From the NCBI GenBank assembly GCA_904501955.1, contig CAJGCY010000016.1, forward strand, positions 1-27,450: 27,450 nt of DNA, given 5' to 3'. Origin of the DNA: an uncultured Akkermansia sp. GTDB taxonomy: Bacteria; Verrucomicrobiota; Verrucomicrobiia; Verrucomicrobiales; Akkermansiaceae. A program made the translations under genes and the position numbers. Position 1 is the stretch's first letter. Every line of letters begins with the position of its first letter. A model generated the notes under the pieces. That model did not search any database, had not been told where the DNA came from, and was given only the letters and a program-made list of their open reading frames with translations. Shown one piece after another: positions 16,838 through 23,526 of this stretch.

Positions 16838-18838
16838 ATGTTCAAACAACTCATCGTACCAATGGCAGCAGTAGTGGCTTGGCAAGCGCCGGCAGGAGAA
16901 ATCAGTGAGTCTGATATGTTGAAATCAGGGCGACGCATGGTCGTATTGGATGTGCGCTCTCAAGACCAAGTTCTGACAGGCACGGCACCTAAGGGCGCGG
17001 GGGAGACATTCCGCATTCTCAATGGTGTGGAGGTTCTGTGGGAAGGTAAGAATGGGGAGAGTTTCCGCATTTTGCCGCACTGCCGTAAGCTCTGCTTGGT
17101 GAGTGTTGACAGCGAGAATAAGGCTTGGGATATAAAGTGGCAGAGCGAGCTTAACAACCGCGCTATGGCCACTCACTCCGTTGTCTTGAAAGGCAACAAG
17201 GTACCCACTGATGGCACGGATGCCGGCCCCGCCCTGCGCAAACTGATTGCCAATGCCGGCAACATGGGCTACGAGAAGCAGCAGGCTACCATCGAGCTGC
17301 CCCGCGGAGAATACCACTTCTACCCGGAGAGCGCCACAAAGCTCAGCTACTACATCTCCAACCACGACCAGCAGGATATGCAGCCTGTCGGCTTGCCGCT
17401 GGTGGGCTTGAAAAATGTCAAAATCAACGGTAACGGCTCCACCTTCATCTTCCACGGCGCCATGCAGCCGGTGCTCATTATGGACAGCACCGGGGTGGAG
17501 CTCAACGGCATCACCATTAAACATGACGCGCCCTATTACAACGAGGGCAAGATTGTTGAGATAAAAGACGGCAAGACTACCTTGGAGTTTGCCCCGCAGT
17601 TCCGTTGGGAAGTCAAAAACGGCCATTACTTCCTGATGGGTGATGGCACGCCCCGCAAGCCGGGCGCCGTGCTGGCATTCGAAGCGGATGGCCGCATGGT
17701 TGCCACCGGCAAAGCCGGCGATATGCCTTGGCCTAACAAGTGTGAGAAACTGAGCGATACGCGAGTGCGCTTCTTCAACGATGCTGCCAAGCTCGGGCTC
17801 AAGGAGGGGCAAGTGCTGGTATACCGCCACTACGGCCGCCCCCACCCCGCTATGGTGCTATACCGTGCGAATGACACCGTGCTGAATGAGGTGGTGTTCC
17901 AAGACAGCCAGGGCATGGCGCTCATCGCCCAGCGCAGCCGCAATATCACCATCAACGGCGGTGGCTGCATCTGCGCGGAGGGTCGCATTTACACCGTATC
18001 GGCAGATGCCACGCACTTCTCCAACTGCGCCGGCACCATCAATGTGACGGGGGCTGTGTATGAGGGCATGATGGATGACGCCATCAACGTGCACTCCACC
18101 TGCCTCGGCATTGAAAAAGTGCTCAGCGAGCGTGAGGTAATTGCGCGCTACATGCACTCACAGGCCGTTGGCTTCGAGGTATTCGAGCAGGGTGAGCGCG
18201 TGCAATTCATCAACGGTGCTACACTTGAGAATACCCCGGAGTTGGGCAAGATAGCAGCCGTGCAAAAATTGGATGAGGAACACCTGCGCATCACGTTTGA
18301 AGCTCCCCTGCCCGACGGAATCGGCAAGGGAGATGCCTTGGAAAATGCGGATTGGTATCCCGCCGTCAACTTCATCGGCTGCACGGTGCAGCACAACCGT
18401 GCGCGTGGCACGCTGTTCACTACGCCCAAGCCCGTATTGGTCAAAGACTGCAAGTTCATCGGCTCCAGCGGTTCCGCTATCTTGCTGGCAGGTGACGCAC
18501 AGGGCTGGTACGAAAGCGGGCGCTGTCTGGATGTAAAGATTATCAACAACTACTTTGACCACAACCTGATACAGCGTTATCAGTTCACAGATGGCATCAT
18601 CTCCATTTACCCCATGGTGAAAAAGCCGGAGTTGCAGAAAGTGCGTTATCACCAAAACATCCTGATTGAGGGTAACACCTTCCGCACCCACCGCGTACCG
18701 CTTATATACGCGATTTCTGCGGATGGCATCATCTTCCGCAACAACGATGTTCAGTTTGATGACCTGCACGCCCCCATGCATGACAAGAAACCGTATGTAC
18801 TGAAACACTGCGGTAAGACGGAACTCCAGCAATTCTGA
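16838..18838 (+). CDS. Exported GH110-like alpha-1,3-galactosidase (right-handed beta-helix)
   Basis: 666 residues. A short hydrophobic N-terminus (MFKQLIVPMAAVVAW) looks like a signal peptide. The rest is repetitive beta-helix sequence with recurring G-C/T-I/V strands. The MMDDAINVH segment, with acidic pair D413-D414, resembles the catalytic region I recall for GH110 enzymes; other resembling parts are LNGITIKHDAPYYNEG and DGTPRKPGAVLAF. Length fits that family (about 600-650). GH110 enzymes remove terminal alpha-1,3-galactose from host glycans such as blood group B structures and are known in Akkermansia and Bacteroides. Substrate here is inferred; a pectin-lyase-like or other beta-helix hydrolase is the alternative. 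First gene of an apparent operon; the rRNA methyltransferase starts 21 bases after it. Confidence 0.85.
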   Translation: MFKQLIVPMAAVVAWQAPAGEISESDMLKSGRRMVVLDVRSQDQVLTGTAPKGAGETFRILNGVEVLWEGKNGESFRILPHCRKLCLVSVDSENKAWDIKWQSELNNRAMATHSVVLKGNKVPTDGTDAGPALRKLIANAGNMGYEKQQATIELPRGEYHFYPESATKLSYYISNHDQQDMQPVGLPLVGLKNVKINGNGSTFIFHGAMQPVLIMDSTGVELNGITIKHDAPYYNEGKIVEIKDGKTTLEFAPQFRWEVKNGHYFLMGDGTPRKPGAVLAFEADGRMVATGKAGDMPWPNKCEKLSDTRVRFFNDAAKLGLKEGQVLVYRHYGRPHPAMVLYRANDTVLNEVVFQDSQGMALIAQRSRNITINGGGCICAEGRIYTVSADATHFSNCAGTINVTGAVYEGMMDDAINVHSTCLGIEKVLSEREVIARYMHSQAVGFEVFEQGERVQFINGATLENTPELGKIAAVQKLDEEHLRITFEAPLPDGIGKGDALENADWYPAVNFIGCTVQHNRARGTLFTTPKPVLVKDCKFIGSSGSAILLAGDAQGWYESGRCLDVKIINNYFDHNLIQRYQFTDGIISIYPMVKKPELQKVRYHQNILIEGNTFRTHRVPLIYAISADGIIFRNNDVQFDDLHAPMHDKKPYVLKHCGKTELQQF

Positions 18839-18859
18839 TACCGAGCCCCCTGCGACACC

Positions 18860-19489
18860 ATGAAATTCAACGACCGCACAGCACGACCGAACAAACACAC
18901 CACCCGCCCCGACGACCGCCAGCGTGGTAAGGGTCCGCAACCTCATTTTGATAAAGCCCCCACGAAAACCGTGGTGAAAGCACTTGATGAGGGCGACCTG
19001 CGCGACATACTGGAGGCTCAGCCGCAAGGGCTTTATCTGGTGCTGGATTGCGTGCAGGACCCGCACAATCTCGGTGCTATCCTGCGCACGGCAGATGGCG
19101 CAGGCGTGGCAGCCGTCATCACCCCCAAGGATAAATCCGTGGGCATCACGGAGACGGTACTGCGCGTTTCCGTAGGAGCAGCGGAGAAAGTTCCCTTCGT
19201 GCAGGTGACCAACTTGGCTCGCACCATGAAGATGATGAAGGAAGCCGGCATCTGGTTTGTTGGCACCTCCGACCACGGTGACAGAGACTTGTACGCCATG
19301 GACCTCAAAGGAGGCATCGCGCTGGTGATGGGTGCGGAGGGAGACGGCATGCGCCGCCTGACGGAAGAAAACTGCGATTTCCTCATCCGCATTCCCATGT
19401 TCGGCAGCGTGCCCTGCCTCAACGTATCGGTGGCAACGGGTGTATGCCTGTACGAGGCAGTGCGCCAGCGCACGGTCGGGAATCCTTAA
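18860..19489 (+). CDS. rlmB: RlmB-type 23S rRNA 2'-O-methyltransferase (TrmH/SpoU family)
   Basis: 209 residues. The SpoU knot motifs are in order: motif 1 DPHNLGAILRT with N70 and R76, motif 2 LVMGAEGDGM around G158-E160, and motif 3 IPMFGSVPCLNVSVATG with N188, followed by an EAVRQR helix typical of RlmB. The family transfers a methyl group from SAM to the ribose of a guanosine in 23S rRNA (G2251 in E. coli). The usual N-terminal L30e-like RNA-binding domain is missing; instead there are about 50 charged, probably disordered residues. The exact target is therefore less certain. No clear Shine-Dalgarno precedes the ATG. The next gene begins one base after the stop. Confidence 0.92.
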   Translation: MKFNDRTARPNKHTTRPDDRQRGKGPQPHFDKAPTKTVVKALDEGDLRDILEAQPQGLYLVLDCVQDPHNLGAILRTADGAGVAAVITPKDKSVGITETVLRVSVGAAEKVPFVQVTNLARTMKMMKEAGIWFVGTSDHGDRDLYAMDLKGGIALVMGAEGDGMRRLTEENCDFLIRIPMFGSVPCLNVSVATGVCLYEAVRQRTVGNP

Positions 19490-19490
19490 T

Positions 19491-20282
19491 ATGTCCGCCA
19501 TCCACACCATCAACCCGCAGGCGGGAGCGAAAGTGCGGTTTATCTCAGACCTGCACTATGGGCACGAGCGCTGCGAGGCGCCGGAGCCGTCTGCGCTGGC
19601 GCCGGCGCTGCTGGACGGCATTGACATGCTGGTGCTGGTGGGAGACACGGCGGAGACGCGCGTTTGCGCATGGCAGGAGCGCGGCATGGCGCTGCGCGAG
19701 GTGCTGCGCAACGAATGTAGGCAACGCGGGGTGCAACTGGTGGAAATCTCCGGAAACCACGACCCCGATGTGCCAGCCCTGCTGGTGCGTTTTTGGGATG
19801 GCAAGGTGGTAGCCATGCACGGACACGCCCTTTACAAAGAGGTAGCCCCCTGGAGCTGGGAATACCTTAATTTTAAGGCTAAATGCCAAGAGCTCATCCG
19901 CAGCTACCAAAACAGCGATACGGACTTGGAGGAGAGACTTGAGTTATCACGCGCCATGTGCAGGCTCACGCCCCCCATCCTGCGCAGAGACGGCATCAAA
20001 AACCGCTATTTGCGTGGGCTGCTGCACTGTTTCTGGCCCCCGCAGAGGCCGCTGAACATCATCCGCTGCTGGTTAACCTGTGGGCGGCGAGCCAATCGCT
20101 TTGCGGAACAATTTTTCCCGGAGGCAGAGGTGGTGGTATTAGGGCATTTTCACCGCTCCGGGCACTGGCAATACGGGCAGCGCCACATTTACAACACAGG
20201 TGCATGGTTCCGCCATGCAAGCCCTTATTACCTTGATATGCAAGACGGAAAAGTGCTGCACTACGGCATTTTTCGCTTTTAA
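19491..20282 (+). CDS. Calcineurin-like metallophosphoesterase
   Basis: 263 residues from the ATG at 19491, one base after the preceding stop; a longer frame from 19440 overlaps the methyltransferase and is unlikely. The five metallophosphoesterase blocks are present: SDLHYGHE (D20, H22), LVGDT (D52), SGNHDPD (N89, H90), MHGHALY (H110, H112) and LGHFHRSG near the C-terminus. These residues bind two metal ions and the phosphate. An insertion between blocks IV and V is rich in helix and aromatic residues. The substrate cannot be told from sequence; it shares the block pattern with UDP-2,3-diacylglucosamine and nucleotide phosphoesterases. Tight spacing suggests translational coupling. Confidence 0.9.
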   Translation: MSAIHTINPQAGAKVRFISDLHYGHERCEAPEPSALAPALLDGIDMLVLVGDTAETRVCAWQERGMALREVLRNECRQRGVQLVEISGNHDPDVPALLVRFWDGKVVAMHGHALYKEVAPWSWEYLNFKAKCQELIRSYQNSDTDLEERLELSRAMCRLTPPILRRDGIKNRYLRGLLHCFWPPQRPLNIIRCWLTCGRRANRFAEQFFPEAEVVVLGHFHRSGHWQYGQRHIYNTGAWFRHASPYYLDMQDGKVLHYGIFRF

Positions 20283-20316
20283 CATCGTTTTTTTTACCTA
20301 GAAAACAATTATCCGC

Positions 20317-20344
20317 TTGACCTGCCAGAAAAATGTGCCATACT
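20317..20344 (+). promoter_or_regulatory. Sigma70-type promoter for small DNA-binding-like gene
   Basis: TTGACC (20317-20322), 16 bases, then CATACT (20339-20344). The ATG lies at 20372, giving a leader of about 20 bases. A run of eight T at 20288-20295 lies upstream but has no clear hairpin. Confidence 0.5.
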
Positions 20345-20371
20345 CATGGATAAGAGTAGAGCACTATCGGC

Positions 20372-20620
20372 ATGAGAGCTAAAAACATCTCGCGTTATAA
20401 CTACAAGAAGACCGGTTTTCAGGGTTGGCGCTTGGCGCTTACCCGCAAGGGGCTCAGCTTTATCAAATACTTCTCGGATGTGCAATATGCCGGGTTCAGG
20501 GAATCCTTCAAGGCTGCATTAGAGGCGCGCGACGCCATACTGCACGAGCTGAGAATGCCCGGAGCCAACCCGGAACTCATTTTCCGGGTGGCAAAGGAAT
20601 GGCTGAACGGGGAAAGTTAA
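20372..20620 (+). CDS. Small AP2/integrase-like DNA-binding protein (tentative)
   Basis: 82 residues, basic at the N-terminus. The order of a YKKTGFQGWRLAL strand, a second strand with a basic turn (TRKGLSFIKYFS), an aromatic/Gly turn (VQYAGF) and an amphipathic helix (FKAALEARDAILHEL) resembles the three-strand-plus-helix fold of AP2 or integrase arm-binding domains, which also carry a YF-S-x-x-x-Y-G pattern. This is recognition by pattern only. It has a plausible promoter and its stop is 16 bases from the stop of the convergent TIGR03790 gene. Function is unknown; it may be a small regulator or a relic of a mobile element. Confidence 0.65.
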   Translation: MRAKNISRYNYKKTGFQGWRLALTRKGLSFIKYFSDVQYAGFRESFKAALEARDAILHELRMPGANPELIFRVAKEWLNGES

Positions 20621-20636
20621 ACCGGTAGCAGGCGCA

Positions 20637-22121
20637 TTATTTGCGCATGATAGCTGCCGCAGATTTCTGAATAGCTGCGGCATAGGGAGACTTGCCATAT
20701 TTCTGTTGTACCTGCTGCATGAGATTTTTTGCAGTCTCGGTTTCACCACGGGCATTCAACACAGCAGCAAGGATGAGCGAAACGCGCAGTTTATCACGCG
20801 TAGCGGTATAACGCTCCTGCGCCAAGCGCAAATATTTCTCGGCTTTTTCCAGCGCATTGTCGTGAATCAAACGCCAGGCAAACATCTCCGCAAAATGCGC
20901 ACCATGCGGGCGTGACAGCGCCTCCTGCACCTCCGGCTCAAGCCTTTCAATCGAATAATGATGCTGCCTGTTTAATACCAGCCACATCACAAAATCGTTC
21001 TTCTGCGGGACGTCTTTCGCTTTGTGCGTATACGGACGGTAAAGGGGGTCCCCCAGCACAATGCACTGCCAAGACACCGTGGGAGAAGCCATAAGAGCCG
21101 CCTCTCCCAAGGAATAACCGACTATCAAACGACGGAACAACACAGAATAATTGATGCATGCCCCTAAAAAGGGCTCAGACACATTACCCGCCGTCACACA
21201 GGCACCCCTATTCAGCAAAGCGGACACCCAGCTATTGCCATCATAAAGCGAAGTAGCACTGTATGAGTGCAAGTGGAAGGCCAATGCACCCTTAACAAAT
21301 CGGAATCCACCCTTAGCTTCCTTGCCAAAAGGTCCATTCGCCGGGTTGGCATACCAACCGAAGTAGAGACTCGTCTCGGGCATCAGCGGAAAATCATTGG
21401 CCAAGGTAGCTTTGGAGCTCTCATGAAAGACGGGGATAGCCCCACCCTTGCAGAAATCCACCACGCCCGTCATCATATCATCACCCGCCTTATAGGGGCC
21501 GCCGGAATCCACCACTATCCAGCCCCACAAGCCGGTACGCTCCACGGATATGGGGTCATGAATCATGCGGGCAATACACTCCTTATTCGGGCCATCAATG
21601 CGGCACACACTCATCACCACTTGGCGTTCTCCCGCAGCGGGCAAAGCTTCCTTACCATAATAGGGATTTGCGCCATGCTTGGCCAAGGGATACTCCGCCC
21701 CAAGCAACATCAACTCAGAATCCAACGCAGCACCATTTACCGGTATTCCATTGCCGGGCAGCTTGCCGTTCACGGGCTCCTCCTTAATACGCAAGGGCAA
21801 GTCCGGCATCAGCACCATAGCGCGCACCTGAGTTCCGCCCCCCTGCACCCCGGCAGGCCATACAATGCCACGACTTTTCCCCAGAGCCATGAGCGGGAGC
21901 TTCACCTTCGCATCATAATCCGCACGTGAAATATCGCCTCGTCCCAAGCCATACAAGGGAATGAGGTTAGTCTCCGGTATGGAGCGCAAGCGGCAATATG
22001 TTTCCGCGGTCTCGCGGCTCAGCGCACTATCCGCATTATACACAACCACAACCTCCACCGGCTCCAGCGCGTGCACCAAGCACCCCAGCATCAGCAACAG
22101 AGCAAATAACAAGCGTTTCAT
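20637..22121 (-). CDS. TIGR03790 family exported protein with C-terminal TPR-like region
   Basis: About 494 residues from ATG 22121 (MKRLLFALLLMLGCLVHA signal peptide); ATG 22127 is also possible and a TTG at 22226 is unlikely. After the signal, VEVVVVYNADSALSRETAETYC followed by RSIPETNLI is the hallmark start of TIGR03790, a family common in Verrucomicrobia and Planctomycetes whose function is unknown. The last 100 residues look like TPR helices (ALEKAEKYLRLAQERY and ETETAKNLMQQVQQKY). The promoter (TTGACA-N17-TATTAT) predicts transcription starting at about 22122, almost at the ATG, so translation may be leaderless. Convergent with the small gene before it. Confidence 0.88.
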   Translation of the reverse strand: MKRLLFALLLMLGCLVHALEPVEVVVVYNADSALSRETAETYCRLRSIPETNLIPLYGLGRGDISRADYDAKVKLPLMALGKSRGIVWPAGVQGGGTQVRAMVLMPDLPLRIKEEPVNGKLPGNGIPVNGAALDSELMLLGAEYPLAKHGANPYYGKEALPAAGERQVVMSVCRIDGPNKECIARMIHDPISVERTGLWGWIVVDSGGPYKAGDDMMTGVVDFCKGGAIPVFHESSKATLANDFPLMPETSLYFGWYANPANGPFGKEAKGGFRFVKGALAFHLHSYSATSLYDGNSWVSALLNRGACVTAGNVSEPFLGACINYSVLFRRLIVGYSLGEAALMASPTVSWQCIVLGDPLYRPYTHKAKDVPQKNDFVMWLVLNRQHHYSIERLEPEVQEALSRPHGAHFAEMFAWRLIHDNALEKAEKYLRLAQERYTATRDKLRVSLILAAVLNARGETETAKNLMQQVQQKYGKSPYAAAIQKSAAAIMRK

Positions 22122-22128
22122 GCGCATT

Positions 22129-22157
22129 ATAATAGCGCACCGCCCGAAGCTTGTCAA
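22129..22157 (-). promoter_or_regulatory. Near-consensus promoter adjoining start codon
   Basis: The minus strand reads TTGACA (22157-22152), 17 bases, then TATTAT (22134-22129). Seven bases below the -10 box is 22122, one base before ATG 22121. Confidence 0.65.
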
Positions 22158-22195
22158 ACGCATATACGCGTGGGGTGTCTCTAATAAATTTGAAT

Positions 22196-22302
22196 TGCGC
22201 GATAAATCGGAAGTTGTCGAGCGCAAGCAAGCGGAATTTTCAGCCCCGCAGGGGCGAAAGAGAATAGCCGGTGGTGAAGTCGCGGAGCGACGAAACCACC
22301 GG
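22196..22302 (+). repeat. Dispersed double-hairpin repeat, copy 2
   Basis: It begins with TGCGCGATAAATCGGAA (22196-22212), the same 17-mer as copy 1. AGCGGAATTTT (22230-22240), a small hairpin (GCCCC 22243-22247 with GGGGC 22251-22255) and GGCGAAAGAGAATAGC follow. The nested hairpin has an outer 8-bp stem (22268-22275 with 22295-22302), GAA bulges on both sides, and an inner 5-bp stem (22279-22283 with 22287-22291) with a 3-nt loop. Confidence 0.75.
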
Positions 22303-22322
22303 TAGGATTCCCCCTAATATTC

Positions 22323-22512
22323 GAGCCCGGAGCGACGGAGCGATAGCGACAGAGTGGAGGCCGACAGAATGCGATGCTTTGCTCCCGGCTTCGCGTCTCG
22401 CTACGCTCGCTTGCTACGCCGTGGTTCGCCGGTCCTTGGGGCTTCGCGTCTTCGCTTGCTATACGCCCTCACAGACGCCATTGTCTGTCGGCCTACGCTG
22501 CGCTCCGGGCTC
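22323..22512. repeat. Inverted repeat arms between copies 2 and 3
   Basis: GAGCCCGGAGCG (22323-22334) and AGGCCGACAGA (22358-22368) return as their exact reverse complements CGCTCCGGGCTC (22501-22512) and TCTGTCGGCCT (22484-22494). Together with copies 2 and 3 this makes 22230-22600 one large, imperfect inverted repeat. The centre (22369-22483) holds short CTACGC- and TTCGC-rich repeats and a 6-bp hairpin ACAGAC/GTCTGT (22471-22488). I see no gene in this region. Confidence 0.65.
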
Positions 22513-22534
22513 AATTTCCTTTTTGTGTTGCACC

Positions 22535-22600
22535 GGTGGTTGCGCGGCTACGCCGCTCCTCCACCTGCTATTCTCTTTCGCCCCGGGGGCTCTAATTTAG
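22535..22600 (-). repeat. Dispersed double-hairpin repeat, copy 3
   Basis: This copy is inverted relative to copy 2. The outer stem is GGTGG (22535-22539) with CCACC (22561-22565), and the inner stem is GCGGC (22544-22548) with GCCGC (22552-22556). It is followed by an 18-base exact reverse complement (22567-22584) of the copy 2 linker and a short GC hairpin (22580-22590). The GCGCGATAAATCGG end is absent. Further right, 22661-22677 carries a separate 6-bp hairpin GTCGCG/CGCGAC. Confidence 0.65.
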
Positions 22601-22707
22601 GCTCACCTACGGCTCGCAATCTATTCTTCTCCCTCCGCTACGCTCCGGGGTCGCGCTACGCGCGACACGCCCACGCCTTCGCTTCAAAATCGCCAAAAAA
22701 ATTAGGA

Positions 22708-22736
22708 TTGACAATCAACACAAAAAACAGTAACCT
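22708..22736 (+). promoter_or_regulatory. Possible promoter upstream of small membrane protein
   Basis: TTGACA (22708-22713), 17 bases, then TAACCT (22731-22736). The -10 is weak and the next gene begins about 170 bases later, so the leader would be long. The AT-rich stretch 22790-22914 holds no other gene. Confidence 0.3.
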
Positions 22737-22914
22737 AACCACAGCTCCAAGCATCGGCTCAGAAATTCCTTAAACTACATCGCCGGTGGTCAGAAAACGG
22801 GGCGCACCTCAATATTTACTTCCCAATTTACTCAACATATTGCAAATTATAAACAATATCGTAACAAACCAGAGTAATATCTTACAGCTTGTAAAATTAT
22901 AGAATAGCGTAGTT

Positions 22915-23472
22915 ATGGAAAAAGAAAAAGGACAGTTTGATGAGATTCGTAATGATTGTCGTTCAAAAATCCTCATTTATTTATCAAGAGTTTGTTTTGC
23001 GAGCCATGTCTTTATCTATTTTTTAGCGTGGGGTATATATAAAATAACCATTTATTGTCAATATTCAAAGCCGCCTTTCAGCCCTTGCTTCGAGTTGTAC
23101 GGAACAGGTATATTATTTTTGTTTTTTATTATTTTTGGATGCGGTGCATGTGGATTTTTTTATATGTGCTCTTCTACAAAAGAAGAATGGAAAAAACGCT
23201 GCGTATCGTGGGGAACAACGCAATTGTTAGGCGCACAAATATTGTCTTTACCTGTAATATCTTTCCTTAATTGGGGGCATGGATCTAAAGCCATGATTTT
23301 GTTTTACGGAGGTGGGGTTCTTGCTTCTGGCGTATCTTTAATCATGGCAGTTGCTGCATCCTATTTACTGAAAGAGTGTTCTGTGAAAAATATATTACTT
23401 GCGCGGTTTGTGTGTTTACTTTTGCTTATTGTGGGTAGTATATTGTCGATTATTAGCATCAAAAATATTTAG
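22915..23472 (+). CDS. Small multi-pass membrane protein, family not recognised
   Basis: 185 residues with four to five hydrophobic segments (roughly residues 22-45, 60-85, 100-120, 128-152 and 160-180) and a charged N-terminus. No family was recognised. Its DNA is AT-rich, like the toxin region to its right and unlike the kinase array. It converges on the orphan RHS gene and shares a hairpin terminator with it. Because the RHS C-terminal domain may attack membranes, an immunity role is conceivable, but the opposite strand is unusual for an RHS immunity gene. Start ATG 22915; no strong ribosome binding site is visible. Confidence 0.75.
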   Translation: MEKEKGQFDEIRNDCRSKILIYLSRVCFASHVFIYFLAWGIYKITIYCQYSKPPFSPCFELYGTGILFLFFIIFGCGACGFFYMCSSTKEEWKKRCVSWGTTQLLGAQILSLPVISFLNWGHGSKAMILFYGGGVLASGVSLIMAVAASYLLKECSVKNILLARFVCLLLLIVGSILSIISIKNI

Positions 23473-23497
23473 GTGCTTAGCAGCTTCGCTAAGCACC
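23472..23497. terminator. Perfect 10-bp bidirectional terminator hairpin
   Basis: GGTGCTTAGC (23472-23481) pairs with GCTAAGCACC (23488-23497) across the 6-nt loop AGCTTC. The stem begins inside the stop codon of the membrane protein. T-rich bases follow on both strands (TATTTTTCT on plus, TAAATATTTTTGA on minus), so it can stop both converging transcripts. Confidence 0.75.
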
Positions 23498-23526
23498 CCA
23501 ATATTATGTATTTTTCTAATACGTTA

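Noticed and set aside
18158..19513. Long minus-strand frame of 451 codons, and a similar one at 16925-17845
   Set aside because: Antisense to the GH110-like and RlmB genes, which have recognisable motifs, promoter and tight spacing.
22271..22773. Overlapping plus-strand frames of 109-139 codons
   Set aside because: They lie in the structured inverted-repeat DNA in several frames at once, with low-complexity translations and no family match.
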